Shown: piece by piece, positions 25,897-34,804 of the stretch | Numbering within the stretch: position 1 is the stretch's first letter | How the letters are laid out: every line of letters begins with the position of its first letter | Source of the DNA: DASZFV01 sp036494575 | GTDB lineage: Bacteria > Myxococcota_A > Polyangia > Fen-1088 | DNA length: 64,000 bases | NCBI GenBank assembly: GCA_036494575.1 | Contig: DASXOE010000018.1 | Location: 1 to 64,000, forward strand | Direction of reading: 5' to 3' | The notes under the pieces: model-generated | The model's database searches: none | What the model saw: only the letters and a program-made list of their open reading frames with translations | Told to the model about the DNA's origin: nothing | Program-made: the position numbers and the translations under genes

Positions 25897-28446
25897 TCAG
25901 TCCAGGTTGCGCAGCTCGTCTTCGAGCTTGTCGGCGAGCTCGGAGTCCTCGGCGAGCGCGCTCGGCGGCCTCGCGACGGGCGCGTTCGGCGCCGGCGGCC
26001 GGCGCGTGATCCGCCAGGCGCCGTAGACCATGCCGACGGCCGCGAGCGTTCCGAGGCTGTAAGGCAGCAGCCAGGCCAGGCGGTTGAAGCCTTTGTCGAT
26101 GGGCGACGCGAGGGCGATCTGGCTGCCGTACTTCTTGATGAAGTACTGGATGATCTGATCGCGCGTCTGCTGCTGGTCGAGCAGGCGGCGAATCTCGATG
26201 CGGTCCTGGATGGCGTGGCCGCAGTTCTCGGAGGCGCACTCGATGAGCATGTGGCGGCAGCTTCCGCACTGGCAGACGATGTTGCGCACGAGCCAGTTCT
26301 CGTCGACGCCCACGGGGCTGGGCGCGTCGCCCTGGCTCTCGACCATGACGGGCGGCTGGCCCTGCCCCTGCCCCTGGGCCAACGCCGGCCGCGCGACGAG
26401 CGCCGTCGCGAGGCCGATGCCGAGCCACAACGTCAAGCTCGCGACGCCGGGCGAGCGGCCCGCGGGCACGGCGGCCGCCGCCTTGGCGGTCATCCTCTCG
26501 AGCACGCTGTCAGGCAGGAGCGCGATGCCCGTGCCCATGGCGAGCAGCATGAACCCGAACCAGATCCAGTCGACGACCGGATTGATGACGACCTTGATGA
26601 TGGCCGTGCCGTGCGCGAGGTCGTAGCCGGCCAGCGTGAGGTAGAGGTCCTCGGCGGGCGCGCGCCGGATGGCGACCTCCGTCGTCGGCTCGGCCTCGTG
26701 GCCGTGGAAGAACCACTTGGCGGGCCGCAGGTGGTCGATGACCTTGCCGTTCACGAGAACCGTGACCTCGCCCGTGAGCATCTCTTTTTGACGATCCTCC
26801 TCGTGCGCGAGGCGGTCGAAGCGGACGAGGTATTTCCCGACCGTGTTCTCCTGGCCGGCCGAGACGCGCAGCTCGCTCTCCTTCTGATAGGCCGTGCCCG
26901 CGAAGCCGATGAACATGAGCACGATGCCGACGTGCACGATGTAGCCGCCGTAGCGCCGCTTGCCCTTGAGCACCATTCCCAGCACCGCGGACACCGCGTC
27001 GCTGCCGGTGTTGCGCTTGCGAATGGCGATGCCGCGCGCGAACTCCTGGGCGATCGTCGTCGTCGTGAAGGCGCAGAAGCCGAAGCAGATCACGGCGGCC
27101 CAAGACGTTTGCAGACCCACGGCGGCGCAGACCGCGATCGTCGCCAAAGTTGCAACGAGCGGCCACATGAACTGGTACCGCAGGTGCGAGGCCGTGGCCT
27201 TGCGCCACGCGATGCCCGGCCCCACGCCCGTGAGGAACAAGAGCACGAGGCCGATGGGCACCATCCACTTGTTGAAGAAGGGCGGCCCCACCGTGATGCG
27301 CTCGCCGAGCAGCGCGTCCGACAGCGTGGGGAACATCGTCGCGAACATGATGAAGAAAGCCGCAAACAGCAGGATCCAGTTGTTGACGGTGAACGCCGCC
27401 TCGCGTGACAGCCACGAGTCGAAGGTCGTGCGCGCGCGCAGCTCGGGCATGCGCTTGATGACGAACCCGAAGCTGACGATCAACGTCGTGACCATGAAGA
27501 TCGTGAAGATCCACGCCAGCTTCGTGTCCTGACCGAAGGCGTGCACCGACTGCACGATGCCCGAGCGCGTCATGAACGTGCCGAAGATCGTGAGGAAGAA
27601 CGTCAGGATGATGAGGGTGACGTTCCAGATCTTCATCATGCCCCGGCGCTCCTGGATCATGATCGAGTGCAGGAACGCCGTCGCCGTGAGCCAGGGCAGA
27701 AACCCGGCGTTCTCGACGGGATCCCAGCCCCAAAAGCCGCCCCAGCCGAGCTCCTCGTAGGCCCAGAGCATGCCGAGCGTCAGGCCCATCGACAGGAAGA
27801 ACCAGGCGCCGAGCGTCCACTTGCGCACCGAGGCGATCCACGCGTCGTCGAGCTGACCCGAGATGAGGGCCGCGAGCCCGAACGCGAACGGGATGCTCAT
27901 GCCGACGAAGCCCGTGTAGAGCGAGGGCGGGTGCGTCACCATGTAGGCGTTCTGCAGGAGCGGATTCAGGCCCTTTCCGGCCGTCGGGATGTCCGTGAGG
28001 AACGTGTCGAACGGGTTCTTGTGGAAGACGATGACGTAGAGGAAGAAGTCGGCGATCGCCATGAGGACGACGACGACGTAGGGCAGAAGCTCGCGGTGGC
28101 GGTGGCGATTCGTGTACACGGCGACGGCCGAGAACACCGACAAGAGGAAGACCCACCACAGGATCGAGCCGTCGAGGCCGCCCCAGTAGGCCGTGATTTG
28201 GTAGAAAAGCGGTGACGAAGAGTCGGAGTAGTGCTGCACGTACTTGATCGAGTAATCGTGCGTCACGAAGGCGTAGATGAGCGCGACCGACGACAGTCCC
28301 AGCACGCCCGCGAGCGCGTAGACGCCCGCCCGTCCCGACTCGATGAAGCGCCGGTTCCCGCGCCGCGCCCCGATGAGCGAGATCACGCCGGAATAGGTCG
28401 CGACGACGAGCGCGATCAGCAGGGTCAGCGTTCCGAATGCAGCCAT
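25897..28446 (-). CDS. ccmF: CcmF-CcmH fusion, cytochrome c heme lyase
   Basis: The 849-residue product starts at ATG 28446; upstream in-frame codons look non-coding. Residues 1-~650 are CcmF: many TM helices, the WWD motif 'WGGFWGWDPVENAGFLPW' (about 234-251), candidate heme histidines around 'VTHPPSLYTG' and 'GYIVHVGIVLM', and a periplasmic domain 'RVSAGQENTVGKYLVRFD'. Residues ~690-849 are CcmH: a leader-like hydrophobic segment, the redox motif 'IVCQCGSC' (Cys725 and Cys727), 'CGHAIQDRIEIRRLLDQQQT', a TM helix, and an acidic tail. Classical systems encode these as separate proteins that associate; here they are one chain, so heme ligation and apocytochrome reduction are fixed 1:1. First gene of the ccm operon. 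Confidence 0.93.
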   Translation of the reverse strand: MAAFGTLTLLIALVVATYSGVISLIGARRGNRRFIESGRAGVYALAGVLGLSSVALIYAFVTHDYSIKYVQHYSDSSSPLFYQITAYWGGLDGSILWWVFLLSVFSAVAVYTNRHRHRELLPYVVVVLMAIADFFLYVIVFHKNPFDTFLTDIPTAGKGLNPLLQNAYMVTHPPSLYTGFVGMSIPFAFGLAALISGQLDDAWIASVRKWTLGAWFFLSMGLTLGMLWAYEELGWGGFWGWDPVENAGFLPWLTATAFLHSIMIQERRGMMKIWNVTLIILTFFLTIFGTFMTRSGIVQSVHAFGQDTKLAWIFTIFMVTTLIVSFGFVIKRMPELRARTTFDSWLSREAAFTVNNWILLFAAFFIMFATMFPTLSDALLGERITVGPPFFNKWMVPIGLVLLFLTGVGPGIAWRKATASHLRYQFMWPLVATLATIAVCAAVGLQTSWAAVICFGFCAFTTTTIAQEFARGIAIRKRNTGSDAVSAVLGMVLKGKRRYGGYIVHVGIVLMFIGFAGTAYQKESELRVSAGQENTVGKYLVRFDRLAHEEDRQKEMLTGEVTVLVNGKVIDHLRPAKWFFHGHEAEPTTEVAIRRAPAEDLYLTLAGYDLAHGTAIIKVVINPVVDWIWFGFMLLAMGTGIALLPDSVLERMTAKAAAAVPAGRSPGVASLTLWLGIGLATALVARPALAQGQGQGQPPVMVESQGDAPSPVGVDENWLVRNIVCQCGSCRHMLIECASENCGHAIQDRIEIRRLLDQQQTRDQIIQYFIKKYGSQIALASPIDKGFNRLAWLLPYSLGTLAAVGMVYGAWRITRRPPAPNAPVARPPSALAEDSELADKLEDELRNLD

Positions 28447-28584
28447 GACGTGCCTCCAGCGGATCCGGGCTGGCGCGGCGCGATGCCCGCGCGGGTCGCC
28501 CGGAAGTCCCTGCAACCTAACACAGAATTCACCGTCCGCACCGGGCCGTCGGCGGTTACGGGAAAAACCGCCCGCGCGCGCCGG

Positions 28585-29490
28585 CTATTCCCTCGGGTAG
28601 GGAAATTCCGGCGTGCGCGATGTCGGCTCGGTGTCATGGAACTTGCGCAGGTCGAGGACGATGTCGCCGTCGGGCGCCTCCGAGACGATGTCGACGAAGC
28701 GCCGCCCCCAAAGCAGCTGGTGCGTGAAGTAGCGGTGGCCGGCGTGCACCGTCTGCATCGAGGTGTCATCGAGGCCGACGACGAGGATCTGCAGCTCGAT
28801 CTCCTTCTCTGCGGCCGACTCGGGCGTCTCGCCGAAGAGCGGGCTCGAGGGCTCGATCGTGTGCATGGCCACCCAGGCGCGCGACAGCGACAGCAGGTGG
28901 TCGCGCTGCAGCTTGAGGTCGAGCGTGCGATAGAAGGTCTCCCCCTCCGTCGTCTTTTCGGTGCGCCCGAGGGCGACGCGCAGGTGGGCGCCCACGATCT
29001 GGTTGCCGCGCTGGTTGCTGAGGCGGAACATCAGCGTCGGGACGCCGTTCATGGGGCCGATGACGGCCTCGTTCGTGAAAATCACGCGCGCCGTCGAGCG
29101 CGAGAACTTCGCGAACACGAGGCCCGTGACGAGCGCCGTCAGCGTGAGACCCACGATGGTCTCGACGACGACGACCGTGTTGGCGGCCGGCGATTCGGGC
29201 GACAGCGCGCCGTAGCCGATCGTGCCCATGGTCTGCACGCTGAAGAAGAAGGCGTCGAGGAACGACCCGGGCGCCGCGTGCGAGATGCCGCCGACGATCA
29301 GGAAGGCCACGGCGAAGACGGCGTTCGCGAAGAGGAAGACCCCCGCGATGAGGGCGAAGGTCACCCACCAAGGCAGGTGCAGCAGCGCGTGATAGAAGTC
29401 GCGCAGCGGCGTCGGGCGATCGCCCAGCACGCGGAAGCCGTAGCTCGCGCCCGGCGTGACGATCCGGCGGGGTTTTCGCTCCGTCTTCAC
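28585..29490 (-). CDS. Inward-rectifier potassium channel (KirBac type)
   Basis: The 301-residue product starts at GTG 29490. The N-terminal slide helix region is 'PLRDFYHALLHLPWW', followed by TM1 (~41-66), a pore helix 'FLDAFFFSVQTMG' with selectivity filter TIGYG (90-94), TM2 (~103-126), and the immunoglobulin-like cytoplasmic domain ('RLSNQRGNQIVGAHLRVAL', 'HTIEPSSPLFG', 'HRYFTHQLLWGRRFVDI'). This is the Kir architecture: K+-selective, gated by the cytoplasmic domain. The 138 bp before ccmF hold no gene. Confidence 0.95.
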   Translation of the reverse strand: MKTERKPRRIVTPGASYGFRVLGDRPTPLRDFYHALLHLPWWVTFALIAGVFLFANAVFAVAFLIVGGISHAAPGSFLDAFFFSVQTMGTIGYGALSPESPAANTVVVVETIVGLTLTALVTGLVFAKFSRSTARVIFTNEAVIGPMNGVPTLMFRLSNQRGNQIVGAHLRVALGRTEKTTEGETFYRTLDLKLQRDHLLSLSRAWVAMHTIEPSSPLFGETPESAAEKEIELQILVVGLDDTSMQTVHAGHRYFTHQLLWGRRFVDIVSEAPDGDIVLDLRKFHDTEPTSRTPEFPYPRE

Positions 29491-29591
29491 GGGCCGAGCA
29501 TGTTACGGCGGAAGGCGCGCGCGAGATACGCCGTGGCGACGTTCGGCGATTTGATCGATTCTGGAAGGCGATCGATGAAGGGAACAATGCC

Positions 29592-30143
29592 ATGAGGTGG
29601 ACCGGGTCCCAAATCGTCATCTCGTCCGTGCTGCTGCTCGCTTGCATTCAGAGCACGGGCCGACGGTCCAAAACGGGCGCCGCGGGTGCGGTCGCCACGC
29701 ACAGGGCAGGGACGAGCGCTTGTGATGCGCCGGGGCTCGCGTGGAAGACGGGGTCGAAGACGAACTTCACGTCGTACCCGACGCCCGGTAGTGAAGAGTG
29801 CATCAAGTACAGCGGGTGCCAATATGAAGGGCAGTTTGCGGGGTGCGACAAGACGGAGCCGCTCACGTGGGTGATGTCTCACGACATCGTCGCGGCGTTC
29901 CCCGATTTCACGGCGTTGAAGCTCCACGACCTCTGCCTCAAGTCCAGCGCCGGGAAGACGATCGTCGTTACCGTCCTCGACATGTGCGCCGACAGCGACT
30001 GCGGCGGTTGCTGCACCGAGAACAAGGGCACGGCCACGGAGCTCATCGACGTCGAGAGTTTCACCGACAAGCGCTGGGGCGTGCCGGACGGACCCATCCA
30101 GTGGGCCGACCTCGGCCCGACCAAGAGCAGCGGCTGCCGGTAG
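29592..30143 (+). CDS. Lipoprotein with expansin/RlpA-like double-psi beta-barrel
   Basis: The 183-residue product starts at ATG 29592 with AAGGGAA as ribosome site. Its lipoprotein signal is 'SVLLLACIQS' (Cys18). The mature part reads as an expansin-like barrel: 'CQYEGQFAGCD', 'MSHDIVAAFPDF', 'CLKSSAGKTIVVTVLDMCAD' with the conserved Asp, 'LIDVESFTDKRWGVPDGPIQW'. Six or more cysteines suggest disulfides. Barrels of this family bind or loosen polysaccharides (plant or peptidoglycan). The catalytic-type Asp of the expansin core appears present ('VLDMCAD'), but no C-terminal carbohydrate-binding domain follows. Confidence 0.75.
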   Translation: MRWTGSQIVISSVLLLACIQSTGRRSKTGAAGAVATHRAGTSACDAPGLAWKTGSKTNFTSYPTPGSEECIKYSGCQYEGQFAGCDKTEPLTWVMSHDIVAAFPDFTALKLHDLCLKSSAGKTIVVTVLDMCADSDCGGCCTENKGTATELIDVESFTDKRWGVPDGPIQWADLGPTKSSGCR

Positions 30144-30188
30144 CGCGCCGTTTCTCGCGCCGCCGCCCGCGCGCGTCAGCCGAGGCGG

Positions 30189-30194
30189 TACACT
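30189..30194 (+). promoter_or_regulatory. -10 box (TACACT) of the methyltransferase
   Basis: TACACT ends 10 nt before ATG 30205, with no Shine-Dalgarno between them. Confidence 0.35.
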
Positions 30195-30204
30195 TCGGCG
30201 CGGG

Positions 30205-31050
30205 ATGATCTTCGATCCGCGCTCCGACCCGGACGTGCCCCCGGGCATGTCGATCGAGCTCCTGCAAGAGCTCCACCTCCTCACGCGCGACGGGCACCTC
30301 AACGCCGACGCCCGCCGGAAGCTCAAGCAGATCCGTCACCTCGTCGGTCTCCTGCGCCCCGCGCTCGACGACGCGCTCGCGCGGCACCTCGAGCCCGTGA
30401 TCGTCGACTGCGGCGCCGGCAAGAGCGCGCTCGGCGCGCTCCTCTATGAGCTCGTCCTCGGGCCGGCCGGGCGCGGCGCGCTCTACGCGGTCGAGTCCCG
30501 TCCGGAGCTCGTGGCCGGCGCCGCCACGCGGGCCGCGCGTCACGGCCAGGATCGCTTCCGTCTCGTCGCGGGCCTCATCGCCGACGCCGACCTGCCCGAG
30601 CGCCTGCAGGTCGTGACGGCGCTGCATGCGTGCGACACGGCGACCGACGACGCGCTGGCCCTCGCGATCGCGCGCGGCGCCGACCACGTCGCAGTCGTGC
30701 CGTGCTGCCAGGCCGAGGTCGCGCGCCAGCTCGCCGCGACGTCGGACCGCGATCCCGGAGACGAGGCGCTCATCCGCCACGCGCTTCACCGGCGCGAGCT
30801 CGGCTCGCACCTCACGAACGTCGTGCGCGGGCTCTGCCTCGCGGCGCACGGCTACAAGGTCACCGTGACCGAGCTCGTGGGGTGGGAGCACTCGGCGAAG
30901 AACGAGCTCGTCCTCGGCGCCCGCGTGCACCGCTTCCACGCCGAGAGCCGCGCGACGCTCGCGCGCCTGCTCGAGCGCTGGCGCGTCGAGCCCGCCCTCG
31001 TGCGCCTGCTGCGCGCCCGCGGCCTCGACCCGTGCGCGCCCGTGTCTTGA
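30205..31050 (+). CDS. SAM-dependent methyltransferase (Methyltransf_32-like)
   Basis: The 281-residue product has an N-terminal helical segment ('ADARRKLKQIRHLVGLLRPAL'), motif I 'VIVDCGAGKSALGALL', a post-I acidic end 'LYAVESRPEL', then 'VVTALHACDTATDDAL' and 'HVAVVPCCQAEV'. The ALHACD...VPCCQ pair is characteristic of the methyltransferase-32 group that includes GSTCD/METTL25-like proteins. The substrate (protein or RNA) is unknown. No signal peptide. Confidence 0.85.
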   Translation: MIFDPRSDPDVPPGMSIELLQELHLLTRDGHLNADARRKLKQIRHLVGLLRPALDDALARHLEPVIVDCGAGKSALGALLYELVLGPAGRGALYAVESRPELVAGAATRAARHGQDRFRLVAGLIADADLPERLQVVTALHACDTATDDALALAIARGADHVAVVPCCQAEVARQLAATSDRDPGDEALIRHALHRRELGSHLTNVVRGLCLAAHGYKVTVTELVGWEHSAKNELVLGARVHRFHAESRATLARLLERWRVEPALVRLLRARGLDPCAPVS

Positions 31051-31064
31051 TCGGCCCGGCCGGC

Positions 31065-31682
31065 TCAGACGACGAGCGACGCGTCCGCCGCGGGCGCGCC
31101 GCCCGCGCGTTCCAGGAGCGTCGCCACGGGCACGACGGTCGTGTCCGGGGCGCTCTTCAGACGCACCGTGAACAGCTCCTTCGGGCCGCCCACGCGCGCG
31201 AGCGCGCACGATCCCGCGAAGAGCTTCTTGCCCAGCGCCTCGAGCTCTTCCTTCAACGCCGCGAAGGTGGCGTCGGTGTTGGGCGCCGCGAGGCGATCGT
31301 TGACGCGGAACAGGAGCTCGTCAGTCGCGAACGTGAGCTTGCCTCCGAACGCCGACTCCTTCTCGAGCAGGGCCGCGGCGTGCAGCGCGCGCCGCGCGAG
31401 GTCCGAGAGGCGCTCGGCCGCCGCGGTCCCCGAGCGCTTCCGGTTGTGGAGCAGGCCGAGGCGGCCCTCGCCGTCGTCGAGGAAGTAGTCCGAGCCGTGG
31501 CCGATGAGCACGACGCCGGGTCCCTCGGGCACGTGGCCGTAGTTGGCGACGTCGATCATGAGCTCGGGCAGCGCCCGATCCTTGATCCAGCGGTGGAAGA
31601 CCGGGATGACGGCCTCGGGCTCGACGGCGCGCGCCGAGGCCGGCGTCAGGTAGATCTTCAGTTGGAGCTTGTGCGCGTTCAT
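31065..31682 (-). CDS. Uncharacterised partner of the nitrite/sulfite reductase
   Basis: The 205-residue product starts at ATG 31682, 23 nt after the reductase stop. Recognisable stretches are 'KLQLKIYLTPASARAVEPE', 'LMIDVANYGHVPEGPGVVLIG' and 'DDGEGRLGLLHNRKRSG', followed by helices and a short beta end. It has no signal peptide, no cysteine cluster and no known family. Same-strand tight linkage suggests a soluble factor serving the reductase, for example in assembly or redox partnering; this is inference. The longer in-frame extension upstream is a shadow of the reductase. Confidence 0.7.
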   Translation of the reverse strand: MNAHKLQLKIYLTPASARAVEPEAVIPVFHRWIKDRALPELMIDVANYGHVPEGPGVVLIGHGSDYFLDDGEGRLGLLHNRKRSGTAAAERLSDLARRALHAAALLEKESAFGGKLTFATDELLFRVNDRLAAPNTDATFAALKEELEALGKKLFAGSCALARVGGPKELFTVRLKSAPDTTVVPVATLLERAGGAPAADASLVV

Positions 31683-31705
31683 CGTGTGCGCGGTCCTCGC
31701 GAGGT

Positions 31706-34039
31706 TTAGGCCGGGGGCAGGATCTGGGTGGGGCCGGAGAGCTGTGAGCCGAGGCGCGTGTAGCACTGATGGGCGGCGTCGATGAACATCGTCGCCTCTT
31801 CGATGAGCTGGTGGACGCTCTCGGGCGTGGCGGCGCGCGTGTCGCCCGCGCCGTTGTTGGGCGCGGCTCCCTGCGCGTCGTGCGCGCGGAAGAAGTACTG
31901 GGCGAACTTCGGGCCCGCGAACGGATCGAAGAAGAGCTGCGTGTCGTAGTAGTGCTTGCGGAACTCGGCGACGATCTCGTCGGCGCCGGTGCCGCTGTGG
32001 ATGTTGGCGTTCTTCTCCTTCACGAGGGCGCGCGCTGCGATGAGCATCGAGGAGAACGCGCGCGCGCCCGCCCCGTCGAGCTGCTTCTCGTCGAGCAGGA
32101 TTTGCGACTCGAAGAGCTCGCGCTCGGCCGAGGCGAGCTCGACCTCGACCAAGGGCACGACCTCCCCGGCGCATTCGCCCTCGCCCATGTCCGAGATCGT
32201 GTACTCGCGCGGATCGCCCCAGTCGCTGTAATAGCTCGGGTCCTGGTCGTAGGTCGGCAGGATCTGCAGCTCCTCGACCATGGCGCGGATCGTCTTCTTG
32301 CCGATGCGGTTGGCGAAGTCGGCGAAGGACTCGCTGCCCTGGCGCTCCTTCGCGAAGCGCTCCGTGAGGCGCTTGACGATCTCCGGCACGCGCTTCGAGG
32401 GCACGGCGCCGATGGCGAGGCCGTAGGAGCCGGCGTTGTTCGTCCACTGGCCGCCCACGACGAGCTGAAAGTGCGGCACGCGCCGCCCGCCGACGTTGCG
32501 CGAGACGCCCAGGAAGCCGAGGTCGGCGACGTGGTGCTGGCCGCACGAGTTGAAGCAGCCGCTGGCCTTGATGTGCAGGTGCTTGGCGTTGGGATCTTTG
32601 TCGAGCCCCGATGTCCGGATGTGCCTCGTGAGCTCGGCGGCGAGCGCGCGCGACGACGAGATGCCGAGCTTGCACGTGTCGGTGCCCGGGCACGCCGTGA
32701 TGTCGCTGATCGTGCTCGCGCCCGGCTGGGCAAGCTTGATGCGCACGAGCTCGGCGTAGACGGCGGGCAGGTCGGCCTCGCTCACCCAGCGCAGGAGCAG
32801 GTTTTGTTCGACGGTCGTGCGCATGGCGTCGCCCGTGTACGCGCGCGCGACGTCGGCCAGCGCGCGGGCTTGCTCGGACGTGAGGTCGCCGAGCGGGAGC
32901 GTGACGACGGCCATGACGTAGCCCGGCTGGCGCTGGGCGACGACGTTCGTCTCGCGCCAGGCCGCAAAGCCCTTCAGGTCGAAGCCGGCCGGGTACGGGC
33001 CGGCGGGCAGCGGGCCGGCTGGACGGATGGGCTTCTCGTCGGTGGCGTGCAGGTCGGCGAGGAAGGCCGTCCAGCGCGGATCGGGCCGCAGCTTGGCGCG
33101 CTCCTCCCACACGAGGCGCTTCGTCTCCTCGATGCCGAGCTTCTTGACGACGAACTTGAAGCGCGCGCGCGCGCGGTTGGCGCGCTCGCCGAGCCGCGAG
33201 AAGACGCGGCTCATGGCCTGCGAGATCGGCAGCAGCTCCTCTTCGGGCAGGAACTCGTCGAACATGAGCGCGTGCTGTGGCACCGCGCCTAGGCCGCCGC
33301 CCACGACGAGCTCGAACCCGCGCTTCGTCTGGCCACCCTCGACGCGCGTGCGCGCGATGGCGCCGAGGTCGTGGAAGTTCGTCACGCCGCACGCGTTCTC
33401 CTTGCAGCCCGAAAACGCGACCTTGAACTTGCGGCCGAAGTCCTGCGTGTCGTCGTGGCCCAGCAAGAAGAACGTCAGCGCGTGCGCGTAGGGCGTGACG
33501 TCGAACTTCTCCTCGTTGCAGACGCCGGCGTACGGGCACTGCGTGACGTTGCGGACCGTGTTGCCGCAGGCCTCGCGCGTCGTGATGCCGACGGCGGCCA
33601 GGCGGCGGTGCATGTCGGGCGTGTCCTCGATGTGCACGAAGTGAAGCTGGAAATCCTGGCGCGTCGTCACGTGCAGGATGCGATCGGAGTACTCCTCGGC
33701 GACGTCGGCGAGCGCGTCGAGCTGGTCGCAGGTGAGGCGGCCGTACGGGATCTTGATCCGCTGCATGCCGGGCGCGTCCCACATCGTCATGGGGCCCTTC
33801 GTGATCTCGCCCGACGGGAACACGAGCGCCTGCGTCTTGTCGCCGTCGTGACGCTGGCCGTTGTCGTAGCGCTGGCCGTAGGCGCCGCGGCGCAGCCGCG
33901 TCTCGGCGAAGAGCTTCTCCTCGATCTTGTTCTTCTTCCGCAGCTCGATCTGCGTCTCGAAGATGTCGATCTCGCGTCCCCACGCCTCGGGGATGCGCGG
34001 GCCCAGCGTCTGCTTCCAGGTCTTGCTCGTTGGGTTCAT
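31706..34039 (-). CDS. Siroheme nitrite/sulfite reductase with C-terminal extension
   Basis: The 777-residue product contains two ferredoxin-like/siroheme half repeats. First half: 'RLTCDQLDALADVAEEYS', 'LHVTTRQDFQLHFV', 'GNTVRNVTQCPYAG'. Second half: 'RTTVEQNLLLRWV' and the Fe4S4-siroheme ligands 'ACPGTDTCKLG' and 'KASGCFNSCGQHH' (Cys pairs). It reduces nitrite to ammonia or sulfite to sulfide with ferredoxin electrons; which one cannot be told by eye. Ordinary enzymes end near residue 560-600. Here ~170 extra residues follow, containing a helical region ('AERELFESQILLDEKQLDGAGARAF' region) reminiscent of HEPN-like helical domains. A palindrome and -10-like ATATAG lie upstream. Confidence 0.9.
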   Translation of the reverse strand: MNPTSKTWKQTLGPRIPEAWGREIDIFETQIELRKKNKIEEKLFAETRLRRGAYGQRYDNGQRHDGDKTQALVFPSGEITKGPMTMWDAPGMQRIKIPYGRLTCDQLDALADVAEEYSDRILHVTTRQDFQLHFVHIEDTPDMHRRLAAVGITTREACGNTVRNVTQCPYAGVCNEEKFDVTPYAHALTFFLLGHDDTQDFGRKFKVAFSGCKENACGVTNFHDLGAIARTRVEGGQTKRGFELVVGGGLGAVPQHALMFDEFLPEEELLPISQAMSRVFSRLGERANRARARFKFVVKKLGIEETKRLVWEERAKLRPDPRWTAFLADLHATDEKPIRPAGPLPAGPYPAGFDLKGFAAWRETNVVAQRQPGYVMAVVTLPLGDLTSEQARALADVARAYTGDAMRTTVEQNLLLRWVSEADLPAVYAELVRIKLAQPGASTISDITACPGTDTCKLGISSSRALAAELTRHIRTSGLDKDPNAKHLHIKASGCFNSCGQHHVADLGFLGVSRNVGGRRVPHFQLVVGGQWTNNAGSYGLAIGAVPSKRVPEIVKRLTERFAKERQGSESFADFANRIGKKTIRAMVEELQILPTYDQDPSYYSDWGDPREYTISDMGEGECAGEVVPLVEVELASAERELFESQILLDEKQLDGAGARAFSSMLIAARALVKEKNANIHSGTGADEIVAEFRKHYYDTQLFFDPFAGPKFAQYFFRAHDAQGAAPNNGAGDTRAATPESVHQLIEEATMFIDAAHQCYTRLGSQLSGPTQILPPA

Positions 34040-34066
34040 CTGGTCACCAAAAGGGAGCCCCTATAT

Positions 34067-34081
34067 GCCACGAATCGTGGC
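34067..34081. promoter_or_regulatory. Palindrome GCCACGA-A-TCGTGGC upstream of the siroheme reductase
   Basis: A perfect 15-bp inverted repeat lies about 28 nt before the reductase ATG on the minus strand, next to CATATAGG, a likely -10 element. The placement over the promoter fits a repressor or activator operator for nitrogen or sulfur control. Confidence 0.45.
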
Positions 34082-34186
34082 GCTTTTGCCGGGCGTCGCG
34101 GGCCGAGCCGGTGCTCGCCTGCCCTGCGTGTCCACTATACTAGACAGATGTCCCGAACGCCAGCGGAGCCTGCCGGCGGCCGATCG

Positions 34187-34804
34187 TCACGCCGGCCCAG
34201 GCGCGGGCAGCGTGCGCAACTTGGCCTTGAGCATGGCCTGGAAGTCCTTCGCGCCCGTGCCCTCGAAGGGGACGTCGATCCACAGGAGGGCGGGCGAGCC
34301 GTGCGCGACCCTGCGGGCCTTCTGGCCGACGGGCGAGAGCCCCTCCCACACGATGGCCGTCTGCGCGGCGGGATCGAGCGCGACGATGCCCATGAGGCGG
34401 TCATCGTGGATCACGAGCGAGCACAGCGACTGGGGCCCGCGCACGTAGCGATAGGCCCAGCCCGTCTTGGGGCCGTAGTAGTAGAGCTCCTCGCTGACGC
34501 CGGGCTGTTTCTTGAGGAACGCGCGCACCGCCTCGAAGCGCTTTCCGACGGCGAGCGGCAGGCGCGCGCCGAACTCGGTCTCGTTCGGCGGCAGGTTCTT
34601 CTTGGGGAACGCGGCGCGCGGTTTGTGGGGCTTGAGCGTCGCCGGTTTCGGCGCGGGCTTGTCGGCCGCCTTGGCCGGCACGGGCGCCGGCCGCGCCACG
34701 GGCTTGGCGGCCGGCGTCGCGGGCGGCTTCGCGGCCGGCTTGGCCTTCCCCTTCGCGATCGGCTTGGCGGCGGGTCTGGTGCGCGCTTTCGGTCTGGGCG
34801 CCAT
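34187..34804 (-). CDS. DUF3788-like protein with Lys/Ala/Pro-rich N-terminus
   Basis: The 205-residue product starts at ATG 34804, overlapping the dedA stop by one base (TGATG); a GTG three bases earlier is also possible. Residues 1-~65 are a basic Lys/Ala/Pro repeat, likely disordered and nucleic-acid-binding. The rest is compact: 'RFEAVRAFLKKQPG', 'ELYYYGPKTGWAYRYVRG', 'SLCSLVIHDDRLMGIVAL', similar to DUF3788 proteins. Function unknown. Coupled to dedA by overlap. Confidence 0.7.
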   Translation of the reverse strand: MAPRPKARTRPAAKPIAKGKAKPAAKPPATPAAKPVARPAPVPAKAADKPAPKPATLKPHKPRAAFPKKNLPPNETEFGARLPLAVGKRFEAVRAFLKKQPGVSEELYYYGPKTGWAYRYVRGPQSLCSLVIHDDRLMGIVALDPAAQTAIVWEGLSPVGQKARRVAHGSPALLWIDVPFEGTGAKDFQAMLKAKLRTLPAPGPA

